Part shown: positions 1 to 10,134 of the stretch, in pieces | Layout: every line of letters starts with the position of its first letter | How positions within the stretch are numbered: position 1 is the stretch's first letter | DNA from: Urophycis tenuis | Lineage: Eukaryota > Chordata > Actinopteri > Gadiformes > Phycidae | Direction: 5' to 3' | Assembly: GCA_036785325.1 (NCBI GenBank) | Contig: JAXIVH010000098.1 | Span: 196,001-260,000 of the forward strand | DNA: 64,000 nucleotides | Translations under genes and position numbers: made by a program | The notes under the pieces: model-generated | What the model was told of the DNA's origin: nothing | Seen by the model: the letters and a program-made list of their open reading frames with translations, nothing else | Databases searched by the model: none

Positions 1-378
1 CAGCCTGAGGAGAAAAGCCCAGACTTCCCTCCCCCCAGCCACTTCGTCCAGCTCTTCCGGGGGGATCCCGAGGTGTTCCCAGGCCAGCCGAGAGACATAG
101 TCCCTCCAGCGTGTCCTGGGTCTTCCCCGGGGCCTCCTCCCGGAGGGACGTGCCCGGAACACCTCCCCAGGGAGGCGTCCAGGAGGCATCCTCACTAGAT
201 GCCCGAGCCACCGCAACTGGCTCCTCTCGACGCGGAGGAGCAGCGGTTCTACTCTGAGCCCCTCCCGGATGACCGAGCTTCTCACCCTATCTCTAAGGGA
301 GAGCCTGGACACCCTGCGGAGGAAACTCATTTCGGCCGCTTGTATTCGCGATCTCGTTCTTTCGGTCACTACCCATAG
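1..378 (-). mobile_element. Rex3/RTE-like LINE, RT C-terminal fragment
   Basis: Read on the minus strand this stretch is open and encodes the C-terminal end of a fish RTE-type reverse transcriptase. It contains 'ELWVVTERTRSRIQAAEMSF', then 'RWLGHLVRMPPGRLPGEVFR' and 'RGRPRTRWRDYVSRLAWE', all typical of the very common teleost Rex3/RTE family. The reading frame runs off the left window edge. Its 5' truncation point is at about 378, directly against an L2-type LINE in the same orientation, so it is most simply a 5'-truncated copy inserted into that LINE. It is a partial, non-autonomous remnant. Confidence 0.8.
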
Positions 379-1258
379 CTGGAAGAAGCTTGTTCTCACG
401 ATAGAGCTTATCTGCTTATCGAACCTAAAATCACTATCCAAGATGACACCAAGGTTCCTTGCAGATGGGTGACAGTGAGGCTTCAGGGGGCCAATGGCGC
501 TGTCATAGCCATCTAGGAGATTTTGTTGCCCAAATAAAATGATCTCCGTTTTATTCTTGTTCATGGAGAGAAAGTTCACTTCCATCCAAGATTGAATGTC
601 CTTGAGGCAGTCTAATAAGACCTGGACAGAGGCATGGTCATTTGTTTGTAAGGGCAAATAGATTTGTACGTCATCCGCAAAGCAGTGAAATGAGACATTG
701 TGTTTTCTAAATATGGAGCCCAATGGCAACATATATATTGTAAAGAGGAGGGGGCCCAGAATAGAACCCTGAGGAAACCCCACAGCTCAGGGGCGAAGTG
801 GCCGAAGTATACTGGCCCAGCTGGACAGAAAAGCTTCTGTCAGAGAGGTATGACTGAAACCAATGAAGAACAGTACCCTTGATGCCCACACAGGTGTTTA
901 AGCGAGACAGGAGGATGTTGTGATCCACTGTGTCAAAAGCAGCTGACAGATCCAGAAGGACCAGGACAGCAGAGTTCCCCGAGTCAACTGATGAAAGAAG
1001 GTAATTTAAAATCCCTAAAAGTGCCGTTTCAGTACTATGGTAAAGCTTAAAACCAGACTGGAACTTATCAGAAATGCCATTTAGGTCAATAAAAGTCTGC
1101 AGCTGTTCTTTAACCAACTTCTCCAAAACCTTAGACAGAAAGGGAAGCTTGGAGATAGGCCTAAAGTTGGATAAGACTGTGGGGTCAAGATTATGTTTTT
1201 TGATGAGGGGCTGGACCACAGCATGTTTAAAGGCAGCAGGGACACATCCAGACACCAA
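379..1258 (-). pseudogene. LINE ORF2 reverse transcriptase part, frameshifted
   Basis: This continues ORF2 of LINE A. The open segment 707-1,258 carries 'FRPISKLPFLSKVLEKLV', 'FQSGFKLYHSTETALL' and RT motif A in 'LLDLSAAFDTVDH'. At about 769 one extra base (GGGTTTCCT where GGGTCCCT is expected) shifts the frame at the 'GVPQGSILGPLLF' motif. The next frame then carries the catalytic 'CFADDVQIYLP' box and 'MNKNKTEIILFG' down to 379, where the Rex3-like fragment interrupts it. Two frameshifts and loss of the C-terminus make it non-functional. Confidence 0.8.
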
Positions 1259-2813
1259 ACCAGATCCATATCAGATCCATAATACAGGGCCCAATAATAT
1301 GGAAAACATCCTTAAAAAGACGGGGTGGGATACTGTCAAGAGGACAGTGAGAAGGTCTGAGGTGCTGGACAATGTCAGTTAAGGCTGAAAGAGACACTTG
1401 CTCAAATGTGTCAAAAACAGCAGGGCAAACGGGAGAGATGGCAGGATCCAAAGCAGACATCAAAAGAGAGGACCTAATATCGGAGATCTTGTCGATAAAA
1501 AACCTTAGAAAGTCTTCACACAGTTTATGTGAAGGAACAACACCATTGTGGTCACAGGGGTTTAAAAGAGTATTTAAGGTATTGAACAGGAACTGAGGTT
1601 TGTGACTATTAACTGACACCAGATTGGAGAAAAACTGACTCTTGGCAGCTTTAACAGCTTTCTGATACTGCAGAAGACTGTTTTTCAAAATGTCCAAGGA
1701 AACATGTAGGTGATCTTTCTTCCACTTCCTCTCAGCGCGTCTACATACACGTCTTAAAGTGCGGGTGGTGTCATTAAGCCATGGCTCTTTTACTGGCTTA
1801 GGGCGTTTACACCTAAAAGGAGCCACCAAATCTAATATGTCAGTACAAATATAATTAAAAGTATCTAAAAACTCATCAGGAGTAAGAGAACCATAATGAT
1901 CCTGGGTATGTAGCACAGAGTGATTAAATGCTGCAGAAGAAACAGAAGCAGTTGAACGGTTAATTGTGCGCACACGGCGGTTTGTGGTGGACAGTTTCAC
2001 ATGGGAGGGAGGCAGTGTAATATTAAATAAAACAGCGAAATGATCAGACATACATGTGTCACAAATCTCACTGACATTTAATTGCACACCAGAGGATAAT
2101 ATAAGGTCCAGTGTGTGTCCCTTCTCATGTGTTGGATCAGACACAGACTGAGTACGATTAAAAGAGTCAATGAGATTCAGAAAGTCTTTCACCAAAGGAC
2201 GGGATTCACAGCAGACATGGATATTAAAATCCCCGACAATTAAAAACCGATCATGGTTCACTGATACTCCTGCCACAAAGTCTGTGAAGTCCTTAATAAA
2301 ATCCTTATTGAACTGAGGTGGACGATAGACTACAGCGCACAGGACAGGTGTGGTAAAGTCTACAATGAAGGTCTGCAGCTCAAAGCTGGAGAACGAGATC
2401 AACGGTGACAATCGACATTGAAAACTGGATTTAAATACAGATGCGACCCCTCCGCATCGGCCAGTAGTACGGGGGGAGTTAAAGAAGAGACAGTTAGGGG
2501 GTAGCAATTCGGAGAATTGGATAGACTCACCGACTTGAATCCACGTCTCTGTCAGAAACAAAAAGTCCAATTCACGTGAAGTGAAAAAGTTGTTCAAGAT
2601 AAAAGTCTTGTTTGCTAACGATCTAGTGTTCAAGAGAGCCATGTTTAGGGTAATCTCCTTGCGGGCCTGGGTGGAAACGCGGCACAGAGGTTTAGGGTTA
2701 GTTGACCTGGTTGGATTAACTAGGACGCTGTGATCAACAGTTCGTCTGCACCTGTGCCTGTGCATTGGTTTGCGAAGTAAATTAACAACGGGAATTGACA
2801 ACCTGTTAATCAC
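1227..2813 (-). CDS. LINE ORF2, APE endonuclease part
   Basis: A 528-residue open frame for the N-terminal half of LINE A ORF2. The APE-type endonuclease motifs are in order: 'MALLNTRSLANK' (Asn motif), 'LFLTETWI' (catalytic Glu), 'VYRPP', 'IVGDFNIHV', 'THEKGHTLDLIL' and 'CMSDHFAV' (terminal Asp-His). A linker with 'KRPKPVKEPWLNDTTRTLRR' leads into the first RT segment. The enzyme nicks target DNA for target-primed reverse transcription. The frame breaks at about 1,250, where a short GATCCATATCAGATCCATA duplication moves the RT into another frame. The first Met at 2,813 may lie upstream of the true start. Confidence 0.85.
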   Translation of the reverse strand: MINRLSIPVVNLLRKPMHRHRCRRTVDHSVLVNPTRSTNPKPLCRVSTQARKEITLNMALLNTRSLANKTFILNNFFTSRELDFLFLTETWIQVGESIQFSELLPPNCLFFNSPRTTGRCGGVASVFKSSFQCRLSPLISFSSFELQTFIVDFTTPVLCAVVYRPPQFNKDFIKDFTDFVAGVSVNHDRFLIVGDFNIHVCCESRPLVKDFLNLIDSFNRTQSVSDPTHEKGHTLDLILSSGVQLNVSEICDTCMSDHFAVLFNITLPPSHVKLSTTNRRVRTINRSTASVSSAAFNHSVLHTQDHYGSLTPDEFLDTFNYICTDILDLVAPFRCKRPKPVKEPWLNDTTRTLRRVCRRAERKWKKDHLHVSLDILKNSLLQYQKAVKAAKSQFFSNLVSVNSHKPQFLFNTLNTLLNPCDHNGVVPSHKLCEDFLRFFIDKISDIRSSLLMSALDPAISPVCPAVFDTFEQVSLSALTDIVQHLRPSHCPLDSIPPRLFKDVFHIIGPCIMDLIWIWFGVWMCPCCL

Positions 2814-2999
2814 AGTATTGGAAGTAGCTTTATGGCAGCTAGTAGGAGATAGTGGACCATGGTAGGGGCAATGAACCAGGGAAAGTGTTGGTACCTGGGT
2901 TGATCGCCAGGGGGAGCTTGTGAGTGACGCAGTACTGTCTACTACCGGAATAGGCGGAGAAGAAGAAGGCTCTGGGAGGGGGGCGTAGGTAGTGACTAG

Positions 3000-4283
3000 T
3001 CAATCACGGGGGACAGCGGTCATGGAGGTCAGGGGGGCAGCGGTCTTGGGGGTCAGGGGGGCAGCGGTCTTGGGGGTCAGGGGGGCAGCGGTCTGGACAG
3101 CATGCTGGATGTTAGCTGCTAAAACTCTGCTACCCAGACTGTTAGGGTGAAGTCCGTCGGCCCGGATTAGGGAAGGACGGTTCCAGAATAAGTTAAAGTT
3201 ATCAATAAAACCAATGTTGTGAATTCTGCAGGCGGACTGGAGCCAGGTGTTAAGGTTGAGGATTCTGGAGAAGCGCCCAGCTCCGCGGCCGTCAGTTGGC
3301 AGGGGTCCGCTGAGCCAGACATCCTTTCCACAGCTGTTTAATAAGCTAAAAAGAGCATTAAAGTCCTTTTTAGTCAGCTCCGACTGTTGGCGAGACGTGT
3401 CATTGGTTCCCAAATGAACTAGGACCCAGTTGATGGATGATGGGAGAGAGCACAGCAGGTCAGGGAGCTTGTCCAGGATAACCGGCACCGTGGCCCCAGG
3501 AAAGCAGCGTGTGACTGCGTTGTAGAAGCGAATGTTTCTGACGATTGAGTCTCCCACGATCAGTGTGGTCGGAGCGAAGAGGGGTCGAGGAGGCGACGAC
3601 TGCGGACCAGTGCTCTGCGCCCGAGCAGGGGAGCGCAGCGGCCGGGCAGCAGCCACGCACCCAGAAGAGGCATCGACAGCCGGCTTGGGATGGGGACGAG
3701 CAGCAGCATCGTACCTAGGAGAGGCATCAATAGCTGGCTCGGTGCGAGGAAGAGCACCCGAGCAGCACATCACAGCCTCTCTTACGATCCGGCGCCGGGA
3801 GGAGGAGGTCTTGGGCCGGGCTGAGGGTCGTAGATTCGGGCCCGGGCGAGTAAGCTGGTGCTTGAATGGTGCTGCGGAGTCAGCAGGCGTCGTCACCGGG
3901 CAAGGAGCTGCAGGAAGATCATCTAGGCGAACCAGCTTGTCAGAGGATAGGGCTGCATAGCGGTTTGAGAGGTTCAGGCGAGGCGGAGAAGCAGACCCAC
4001 CTGAGTCCCTCTTGCGACCGGGAACCACAACCTCGGTCCAACATGGCTGTTTGGGTGTTGAGCAGGAGGAGAGTTGTGGACCGGCCGGGTCCCAAGCAAC
4101 TGTGTCCCAGAGGATTGTACTGAGTGAGGCGATCTCTTTGGATTGTACAGATGCTACATCCATGAAGTTGGACAGCAGTGACTCTTTCTTCTGGAGTTCA
4201 AAGGAGAGCCGTCGGATATCATCCTTGAGGTCAGAGATCTTTTTGTTTGCTTGCTGCAATAGTTCACTGTCCATATCAGGCAT
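3000..4283 (-). CDS. LINE ORF1: coiled coil plus SGNH-esterase-like domain
   Basis: An intact 427-residue ORF1 of LINE A. Residues about 5-60 form a charged heptad-like coiled coil (region around 'ISDLKDDIRRLSFELQKKES'), followed by a Pro/Ser/Arg-rich linker. From about residue 240 there is an SGNH/GDSL hydrolase fold with all three visible blocks: GDS at about 244, GTND at about 292 and D-x-x-H (DGLHPN) at about 376. Esterase-type ORF1 proteins are known in CR1/L2 LINEs and are thought to act in the RNP at membranes or as nucleic-acid chaperones. The C-terminus ends in three near-identical 8-residue repeats (TAAPLTPK) encoded by a G-rich 24-bp DNA repeat. The catalytic residues are kept, so recent coding capacity is likely. 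Confidence 0.85.
   Translation of the reverse strand: MPDMDSELLQQANKKISDLKDDIRRLSFELQKKESLLSNFMDVASVQSKEIASLSTILWDTVAWDPAGPQLSSCSTPKQPCWTEVVVPGRKRDSGGSASPPRLNLSNRYAALSSDKLVRLDDLPAAPCPVTTPADSAAPFKHQLTRPGPNLRPSARPKTSSSRRRIVREAVMCCSGALPRTEPAIDASPRYDAAARPHPKPAVDASSGCVAAARPLRSPARAQSTGPQSSPPRPLFAPTTLIVGDSIVRNIRFYNAVTRCFPGATVPVILDKLPDLLCSLPSSINWVLVHLGTNDTSRQQSELTKKDFNALFSLLNSCGKDVWLSGPLPTDGRGAGRFSRILNLNTWLQSACRIHNIGFIDNFNLFWNRPSLIRADGLHPNSLGSRVLAANIQHAVQTAAPLTPKTAAPLTPKTAAPLTSMTAVPRD
3018..3089. repeat. 24-bp G-rich tandem repeat (three copies) at the ORF1 3' end
   Basis: Three head-to-tail copies of a 24-bp unit containing GGTCAGGGGGGCAGC. They lie inside LINE ORF1 and encode repeated TAAPLTPK-like octapeptides. 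24 is a multiple of three, so copy-number change keeps the frame. The G runs could form a quadruplex on the plus strand. Confidence 0.85.
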
Positions 4284-4295
4284 AGTTGTTGTGGT

Positions 4296-4560
4296 TAACT
4301 TAGCCGTGTAGCTGCAGATAACTTAGCCGTGTAGCTACAGATCAAGTCTCAGGTTCTGGCGTTCTTTGAAGAAGTAATCCAGAAGTAATCCAGAATGAAC
4401 TTGCGGACAGAATGAACTTCCAAGACACTTTAAAGTACAAGTATAGAATATTAAGCGGCGAGCAGGCCTTGTCTTAAACTGTGTGTGTACCACAACAGCG
4501 AAGCCATCTAGATGAAGCCATCTAGAACACACAGGCTAGAACACACTGCTAGAACAGCCT
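4296..4560 (-). repeat. LINE 5' leader with a run of short direct duplications
   Basis: Within about 260 bp several short words occur twice in tandem or nearly so: ACTTAGCCGTGTAGCT (4,301 and 4,322), AGAAGTAATCC (from about 4,369), AGAATGAACTT (about 4,392 and 4,411), GAAGCCATCTAGA (about 4,500 and 4,514) and CTAGAACACAC/CTAGAACAC (about 4,524-4,555). It is the 5' untranslated part of LINE A, just upstream of ORF1. Confidence 0.65.
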
Positions 4561-4730
4561 ACCTCTCCTTCGAGACCATTCTGCTGTACCTTTCAGCAGC
4601 TTTTGTCACAGTGAACCAGATCCTTCTGTCCACCCTCCAAGAACTGGTAATTTTCCGTTTCTGCAGTTTCTGCAACCACCCAGTTCAAATTCTACCTCAC
4701 GGATTTCACTTACAGGGCAACCTGGAAAGG
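4556..4730 (+). pseudogene. Short LINE RT fragment
   Basis: Plus-strand remnant encoding 'LSAAFVTVNQILLSTLQEL', matching RT motif A of the L2-like LINE seen complete at 60.9 kb ('LSAAFHTVNHQTLLTSLAEL'). It ends at a TAA microsatellite. Too short and degraded to be functional. Confidence 0.55.

Positions 4731-4777
<47 letters not shown>
4731..4777. repeat. (TAA)n microsatellite
   Basis: About 15 uninterrupted ATA/TAA triplets. They directly follow the LINE fragment and may mark its degenerate 3' junction. Confidence 0.95.
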
Positions 4778-5019
4778 CTATCTATAAAGCAAGAAACGTC
4801 TGTCACTGTCTGTGTGAATGTCTGTGGCTCGCTTATTGTGCTGACTGTTTGTCAGATCAATCTAAGATTTTAGATATGGGTTGAGCATGGCACGATGGTG
4901 TGCATCCTTGATTTTGAAGTTGTTTTACGAATTTAAATTTAAAAATTAATTAAATTTTCACTGAATTTTCATGCTACGGCCATGCACATTTGCTACGGAC
5001 GGGAAGGTGAATATATAAG
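4778..5019. other. Unassigned interval
   Basis: No coding signal. It begins TCTATCTATAAAGCAAGAAACG followed by a CTGTC/GTGT-rich stretch, which recalls the 5' end of some fish Helitrons, but no matching 3' hairpin terminus is visible. Confidence 0.3.
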
Positions 5020-7745
5020 ATGAATAAGATCGATCCAAGCACAGAACGTTGTGAAACTCCATGACTAACTTTGGCGTGTAAGGAGGATTCTTCATTAACA
5101 TGTACAAACTGAAATCTATCCTATAGATAAGACTTAAACCAGCTCAGTTCGCTTACTTTAATATCAAGTAAATGTTCCAGCCTCTGAAATAAGATCTGAT
5201 GGTCAATGGTGTGGAAGGCAGCACTAAGATCTAACAAGAAAAGAACAGAGACAAGTTCTTCGTCTGCAGCAATTAAATGGTCACTTGTAACTTTTACCAG
5301 TGCAGTCTCTGTGCTATTATGTGCTCTAAATCCTGGCTGAAAGTAGTCCTCAAATAGGTTATTATTCTGAAGAAAGTGACACAACTGATTGGCAACTGCT
5401 TTCTCAAGGACCTTTGAGAGAAAGGGCAGGATAGATAGAGGTCTATTGTTCGCTAGAACCTAATGATCAAGCATAGGCTTTTTGACAAGAGGTTTGATTA
5501 CAGTACTGTGGTATATAGCCTGTTAATAAAGATTAATCATATTAGTGCTGATTAACGGCAAGACCTCTTTAAGAAGCTTAGTGGGTATGGGGTCCAAGAG
5601 ACTGGTGGTTGGCTTAGATGAGGAAATCATAGAGGTTAGTTGGTGAATGTCAACAGGAGAAAAACAATCCAAATACATATCAGGAGATACAGTTCTATCT
5701 AAAGTGTGGTCGGTACTGGTGGAGGGCCGGAGGTACCGAATTTTGTCTCCAATAATTAGTTCTTTTTCATTAAAGTACCTCATGAAGTCGCTGCTACTGA
5801 GAGCTATAGGAATACATGGCTCAAGAGAGCTATGACTCTCTGTCAGCCTGGCTACAGTGCTGAAAAAAAAAAGTGGGGTTGTTCTTATTTTCCTCTATTA
5901 ATGATGAGTAATAGGCTGCTCTGGCATTTCGGAGATCCTTCCTATATCTAACCAGGTTAAACAAGCTTCTTCCAGTTTGGCAGAGCGCCATTTCCTTTAA
6001 AATATTTGTGAAGTTTGCTCTAATTTCCAGGTTTGGGAGTTATACCATGGGGCCAAGCTCCTCCCACCCCATACCCCCTCCTAATGGGTTCAACAGAGTC
6101 AAGTGTAATTCACTGTGAGCTTGCAGTATCAACAACAAGACGATCTATTGCAGGATTAAAGTTGGTAAGGTCTGTTGTATTTTGACATGGCATTGAGTTT
6201 AGTGCTAATGGAATTGTTTCCTGAAATGTAGATATAGCACTCTAGTGCTATAGTGTATTATTTTTTTCTAATGGTGTGTAGTCCAGCAGTGTTAATTCAA
6301 AAGTTCAATTTCAATGCCATATATCAGAACAAGGTCTAGTGTGTGGTTAAAACAATGACTGGGTTTATTTACACTCTGACAGAAGCCAATCGAGTCTAAT
6401 GATAAGATAAACACAGTACCAAGGCTGTCATTCTCAACGTCTACATGAATATCAAAATCACCTATAACAATTACTTTATCTGTCTTAAGGACTAGCTTTG
6501 ACTTGGGGAATTCAGATAAAAAATTCTGAGTATGGCCATAGGCGAGTGGTACACTGCAGCAAATAGAATTGGTTGTAGTGAATTCCAGGTGGTGTGTGTA
6601 AGTCTAAGAACAGGGCTTCCGAATGAGTTATAGTCAAATTTAGGTCTAGAGTTGGTTAATAGGCTAGAGTCGTAAATGGCTGTGATTCAATGTCACCCAC
6701 TCTGGCGCTAGGAAAGGATGTGACTACGGTCACTGGTGTTGACGTGTCTTTAGGACAGGGAAACTTCATGTGTCGGACTATAGAGCTGCCAATGACCAGA
6801 GTTGGTTTCTTGGTTTGTTCTTGGGCCTCAACGGGTGTGTCTCTAAGTACGTTTACATGCAGCAAGAAATTCGAATTTCTAATCGTATAAGACATCGTTC
6901 GGACATTTTAAGTGCAGTAACACCTTAATCCGACCTACTTCGGACCTACTTCGGACATCTCAAAATCGGATAACAACACCTGGATAATTCGTTCATAGTC
7001 GGACTTTTAACGGCATACATACTCAGCAATCGGATCTGAATCGGATTTTGCATTCTGCGCATGCGCAGTGCCATTCTGCACATGCGCATTGCCACATAGT
7101 GTCCAGAGTCAGCCCATGCTCCGGCTGTTAATCCGATTCTCTGAACGGCATGTATACTCGGACAAGTGATCCGGTCATTATCTGATCCGATCAGAAATTC
7201 GAATTTCTTGCTGCATGTAAACGTACTGTCTGAGTGGGGAGAACTGGTTAGCTGCATGAAGTGGTTGATGGTGATCCGTGGACTTTATTTTAGTGCTATG
7301 CATCCTTCGTACAGTTACCCAACCAAGCTAATTCCCTGGCTGCTCGGGAGCTGCTGGGAGATGACTAGCCGTAGTTGCACTCTGTCGGCCCAAACCGGCT
7401 ACAGGGGGCCAGCTAACTACAGCAGCTAATGTTGGAGTTTCAGAAGTGCAGAGCTGCGCTTCCAGGTTGTTAACCCTCACCTCCAACTCTGTAAATAAAC
7501 TACATTTATCACATGTACCATTATCACTTAAGTGAATAACCAAACATCTGACACACCGAGCAAAAGAGAGCAAGAGATGAAGAGGAAGAAGCCATGATCC
7601 CCAACCAAACTTCTAAAATAAACAACGGTAGATCACTGGCACAACTGATTAGCAACAACACGCCACCGGTACCTACAGCAATGCTCACCTTTACCCAAAA
7701 CTTAATAAACATATCAACTACACTTACCTTCTGGGAAAATACTTC
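5020..7745 (-). mobile_element. Older L2-type LINE, heavily decayed (LINE B)
   Basis: Minus-strand LINE remnants in natural order from the right. ORF1 at 7,328-7,573 starts with a Cys pattern 'CVRCLVIHLSDNGTCDKC' and a leucine-zipper-like stretch. The ORF1 esterase block 'LVIGSSIVRHMKFPC' is at about 6,750-6,800. Endonuclease traces 'FDYNSFGSPVLRL' and a broken GDF-D-IHVD motif are at about 6,440-6,650. RT pieces follow at 5,523-5,783 ('LDPIPTKLLKEVLPLI') and 5,121-5,384 ('FRAHNSTETALVKV', 'LLDLSAAFHTIDHQI'). Multiple stops and shifts occur. ORF1 is split by the inverted-repeat element at 6,846-7,227. It is not functional. Confidence 0.75.
6846..7227. mobile_element. 382-bp MITE with 35-bp perfect terminal inverted repeats
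   Basis: The left end (6,846-6,880, beginning AGTACGTTTACATGCAGCAA) is the exact reverse complement of the right end (7,193-7,227). The interior has no coding potential and contains repeated CGGAC/ATCCGA words and two GCATGCGCA-like words. It interrupts ORF1 of LINE B between its Cys-rich and esterase parts, which proves it is an insertion. The target-site duplication is not clear (flanks share only GTCT), so I leave the superfamily open. Confidence 0.85.
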
Positions 7746-9089
7746 CCATGCACTTGTCTTCTAAGACGTGAAGTGACTCACGATTAATAACAATAATAAC
7801 AGGAATTAACATGACATATTTGGTGTGTCAGCGTGTGTGCAGCGTCCTCCTCAGAGGGCTCTGGAAATCTACTCCCTGTAAATCTTAAGAGATTTTAAGA
7901 TTAAATCTATTAATTATTTGTTATCTGTGCCACAAGAGTCCGCCAAGCTCCACGCATTGTTCACCACCATTCTCAAAAACTGTATCTGCTAGGAAACACA
8001 TACATTGAGTTATTACATTTACAGCAGTAGCAAGCAGTCAGTCCCCACCAACACAGACTAGTTATAATCCCTGCCAAATTTAGGCTATAACCCTTATAAA
8101 CACTAATTAACAATGAAAATATGCCCAACACTCACCCAACCTCCAACAATCACAACAGTTATAATTTGTAAGAAGTCACCATCACTGCAGCATCCAGTCT
8201 GTCATAATAGAGGATGAAGAAGTAGTGCTTCCCTGAGGGCGAATGTTCACCTCTTGTAAACTGCTGTAAAAAAATAGATATATATGATAGAAACAGAAGC
8301 AAAACATTAGTTAACATTGCCGTTGCTTTCCACCGCTGGAGACAGCAGTTGATCAGGAACTAAATTGAAGCTGAACTCGCAACGTTTCATCTCTGACTGT
8401 GATGCTAATGTTGGCCAAGTTGTAGTAGTTTATAAGGTACCTAATTTTATTTTGTAAATGTGTTTTCCAAGTCAGCTGTTTGTTGATACATGGTTCAGAC
8501 CACCTTTGATAACATGTTTGAAGTAAAATATGTTTTTTTTAATATATTTTTTAATTGTTGCAATTAGTAAGATGACTGAGGAAACATTTTGTTTTGATAA
8601 TACTATTTTTTATAATAAACAAAATGGCACTGCCATTGTTGTATGAATACTGTACTACTGTAAGTGATTTGTATACAAAGCAGCTGTCAATGGAAGTCAA
8701 ATGGCTGTTGTTCTTTTGAGATTACCACTTCACACACTGGTCTGTTTATACAGCATAAAAGACTCAAATGGGCAGCCAGTTACATGTACATTTTCATTTG
8801 TTACTAAAAATCTAATAATAATAAGTCCATAATAATAGCTCTGTTGCAGAAGCAGTTTTCGATACAGAAATCACCAGGCCATAGAAGAAAATAGTACAAA
8901 TATATAACCAATTTGACTGCTGTTGTAAAACGTATGTGGCAACAATAATTCAGATTACAAATATTGCCCTAGAACTGAAGTGATTAAAAAGATCATATTA
9001 CATACAGGGACATACTTACAGTGTATATACCGTATTAATAGTAATTAATACAGTATAATACAGTGATCCCCGATATAAACACGTAACAT
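7746..9089. other. AT-rich interval without recognised genes
   Basis: About 1.3 kb of AT-rich sequence with scattered poly-T/poly-A. I see no ORF with recognisable homology and no clear terminal repeats. The first part may be the 5' leader of LINE B. Confidence 0.4.
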
Positions 9090-9114
9090 GTGTTACTTAA
9101 TTTTAACTTCTGTT

Positions 9115-9290
9115 ATTTTTTCTCTTCCTCTCCTACTTCTCCTGCAATGATCCTCTGCCCCCTGCTCCACCTCCTCTTCTTTCCTCACCTGCTCCTCCTC
9201 CTCTTCTGCTCCACCTCCTCTGCTTCTCATAAACTGCCCCTTCTCTTACATTCCTCACCTGCTACTCCCCTCCCTTTCTCCTCCTCCCCA
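9115..9290. repeat. Polypyrimidine tract
   Basis: About 175 bp almost entirely C and T on the plus strand (CTCCTCCTCTT-like words). The open frame over it (9,090-9,416) is a composition artefact. Confidence 0.8.
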
Positions 9291-10134
9291 GTCAGAGCGC
9301 CACAGCCCCCACTTGGCCATGTGGTCCCGGCCCTCCTTGGATGGGGGGAGGATGAGGGCGTCCGTCAGGATGACCTGCTACCTGGAGTCCTGGGGGGCTG
9401 CCAAGCCCTTTGCTAACCTCCATCACAGAGACAACCGACAATGGCAAGATTAACACCAGTGTAAGGACATACACCCGGGATATTCAATTGGCGGCCCCTG
9501 GGGAATTTCTTACCGGCCGAACAGTTGACTCAGAGAACAGGCAGTTCAACAAAGAATGGACAGAGAAATATGCATTGCCGTTGATGCGAATCCTTTGTGC
9601 TTAATCTGCAACGAGTGCATTGCCGTGTCCAAAGAGTATATTATAGTATAGTACATAAAGTATATTTGAGAAGACCTTTCAAGACAATGCATGCTAACTT
9701 TGATGCTACTTTCCCACCGGACTCTGCTGCTCGGAGGCAGAAGATAACTGGGCTTTCATCTTGTTATTAGCAAAGATTTAGCATTTTGTTTCGGGCCTGT
9801 ACGGATCAAGAGAGAGCAACTGCGGCATCGTTACGAGTGGCATGAATATTGGGCAACAAGAAAAAGCCGTTTACAGACCCAGAGACAGTCAAGGAGTGTA
9901 TGCTGGCATCCTCATGGTGGAGAAAACCCCAAAAAAGCATTATCAATTCGATCAAGCAAATTCCAATTTCTGACACATCAAATGTGAGAGTCGAGTCCCT
10001 TACATCGGACGTTTTCGAGACGCTTTTGGACAAGCTGAGGAAGGCCGAGGTGATGTCTTTGGCCGTGGATGATTCGACTGATAACAGTGACGTTACACTG
10101 TGTAAAGGATTGGAACGAGCGGTTGCTTGAAAAG

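Larger units (their letters stand above)
379..4560 (-). mobile_element. L2/CR1-clade LINE with ORF1 and ORF2 (LINE A)
   Basis: Minus-strand non-LTR retrotransposon in natural order from the right: a 5' leader with short duplications (about 4,284-4,560), ORF1 (3,000-4,283), a linker, ORF2 endonuclease (1,227-2,813) and RT in two further frames (379-1,258). The 3' end is missing because a Rex3-like fragment lies at 1-378. The esterase-type ORF1 and the APE endonuclease plus RT with an FADD box place it in the CR1/L2 group. Exact clade (L2 against Rex1/CR1) is not settled. Only a few frameshifts separate it from an intact element, so it is fairly young. Confidence 0.85.

Noticed and set aside
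3532..3960. 142-codon plus-strand frame, and other frames at 3.5-4.3 kb
   Set aside because: Shadows of the minus-strand LINE ORF1, GC-rich linker region.
9090..9416. Open frame rich in Leu/Ser/Pro, membrane-like
   Set aside because: Encoded by a polypyrimidine tract; hydrophobicity follows from composition.
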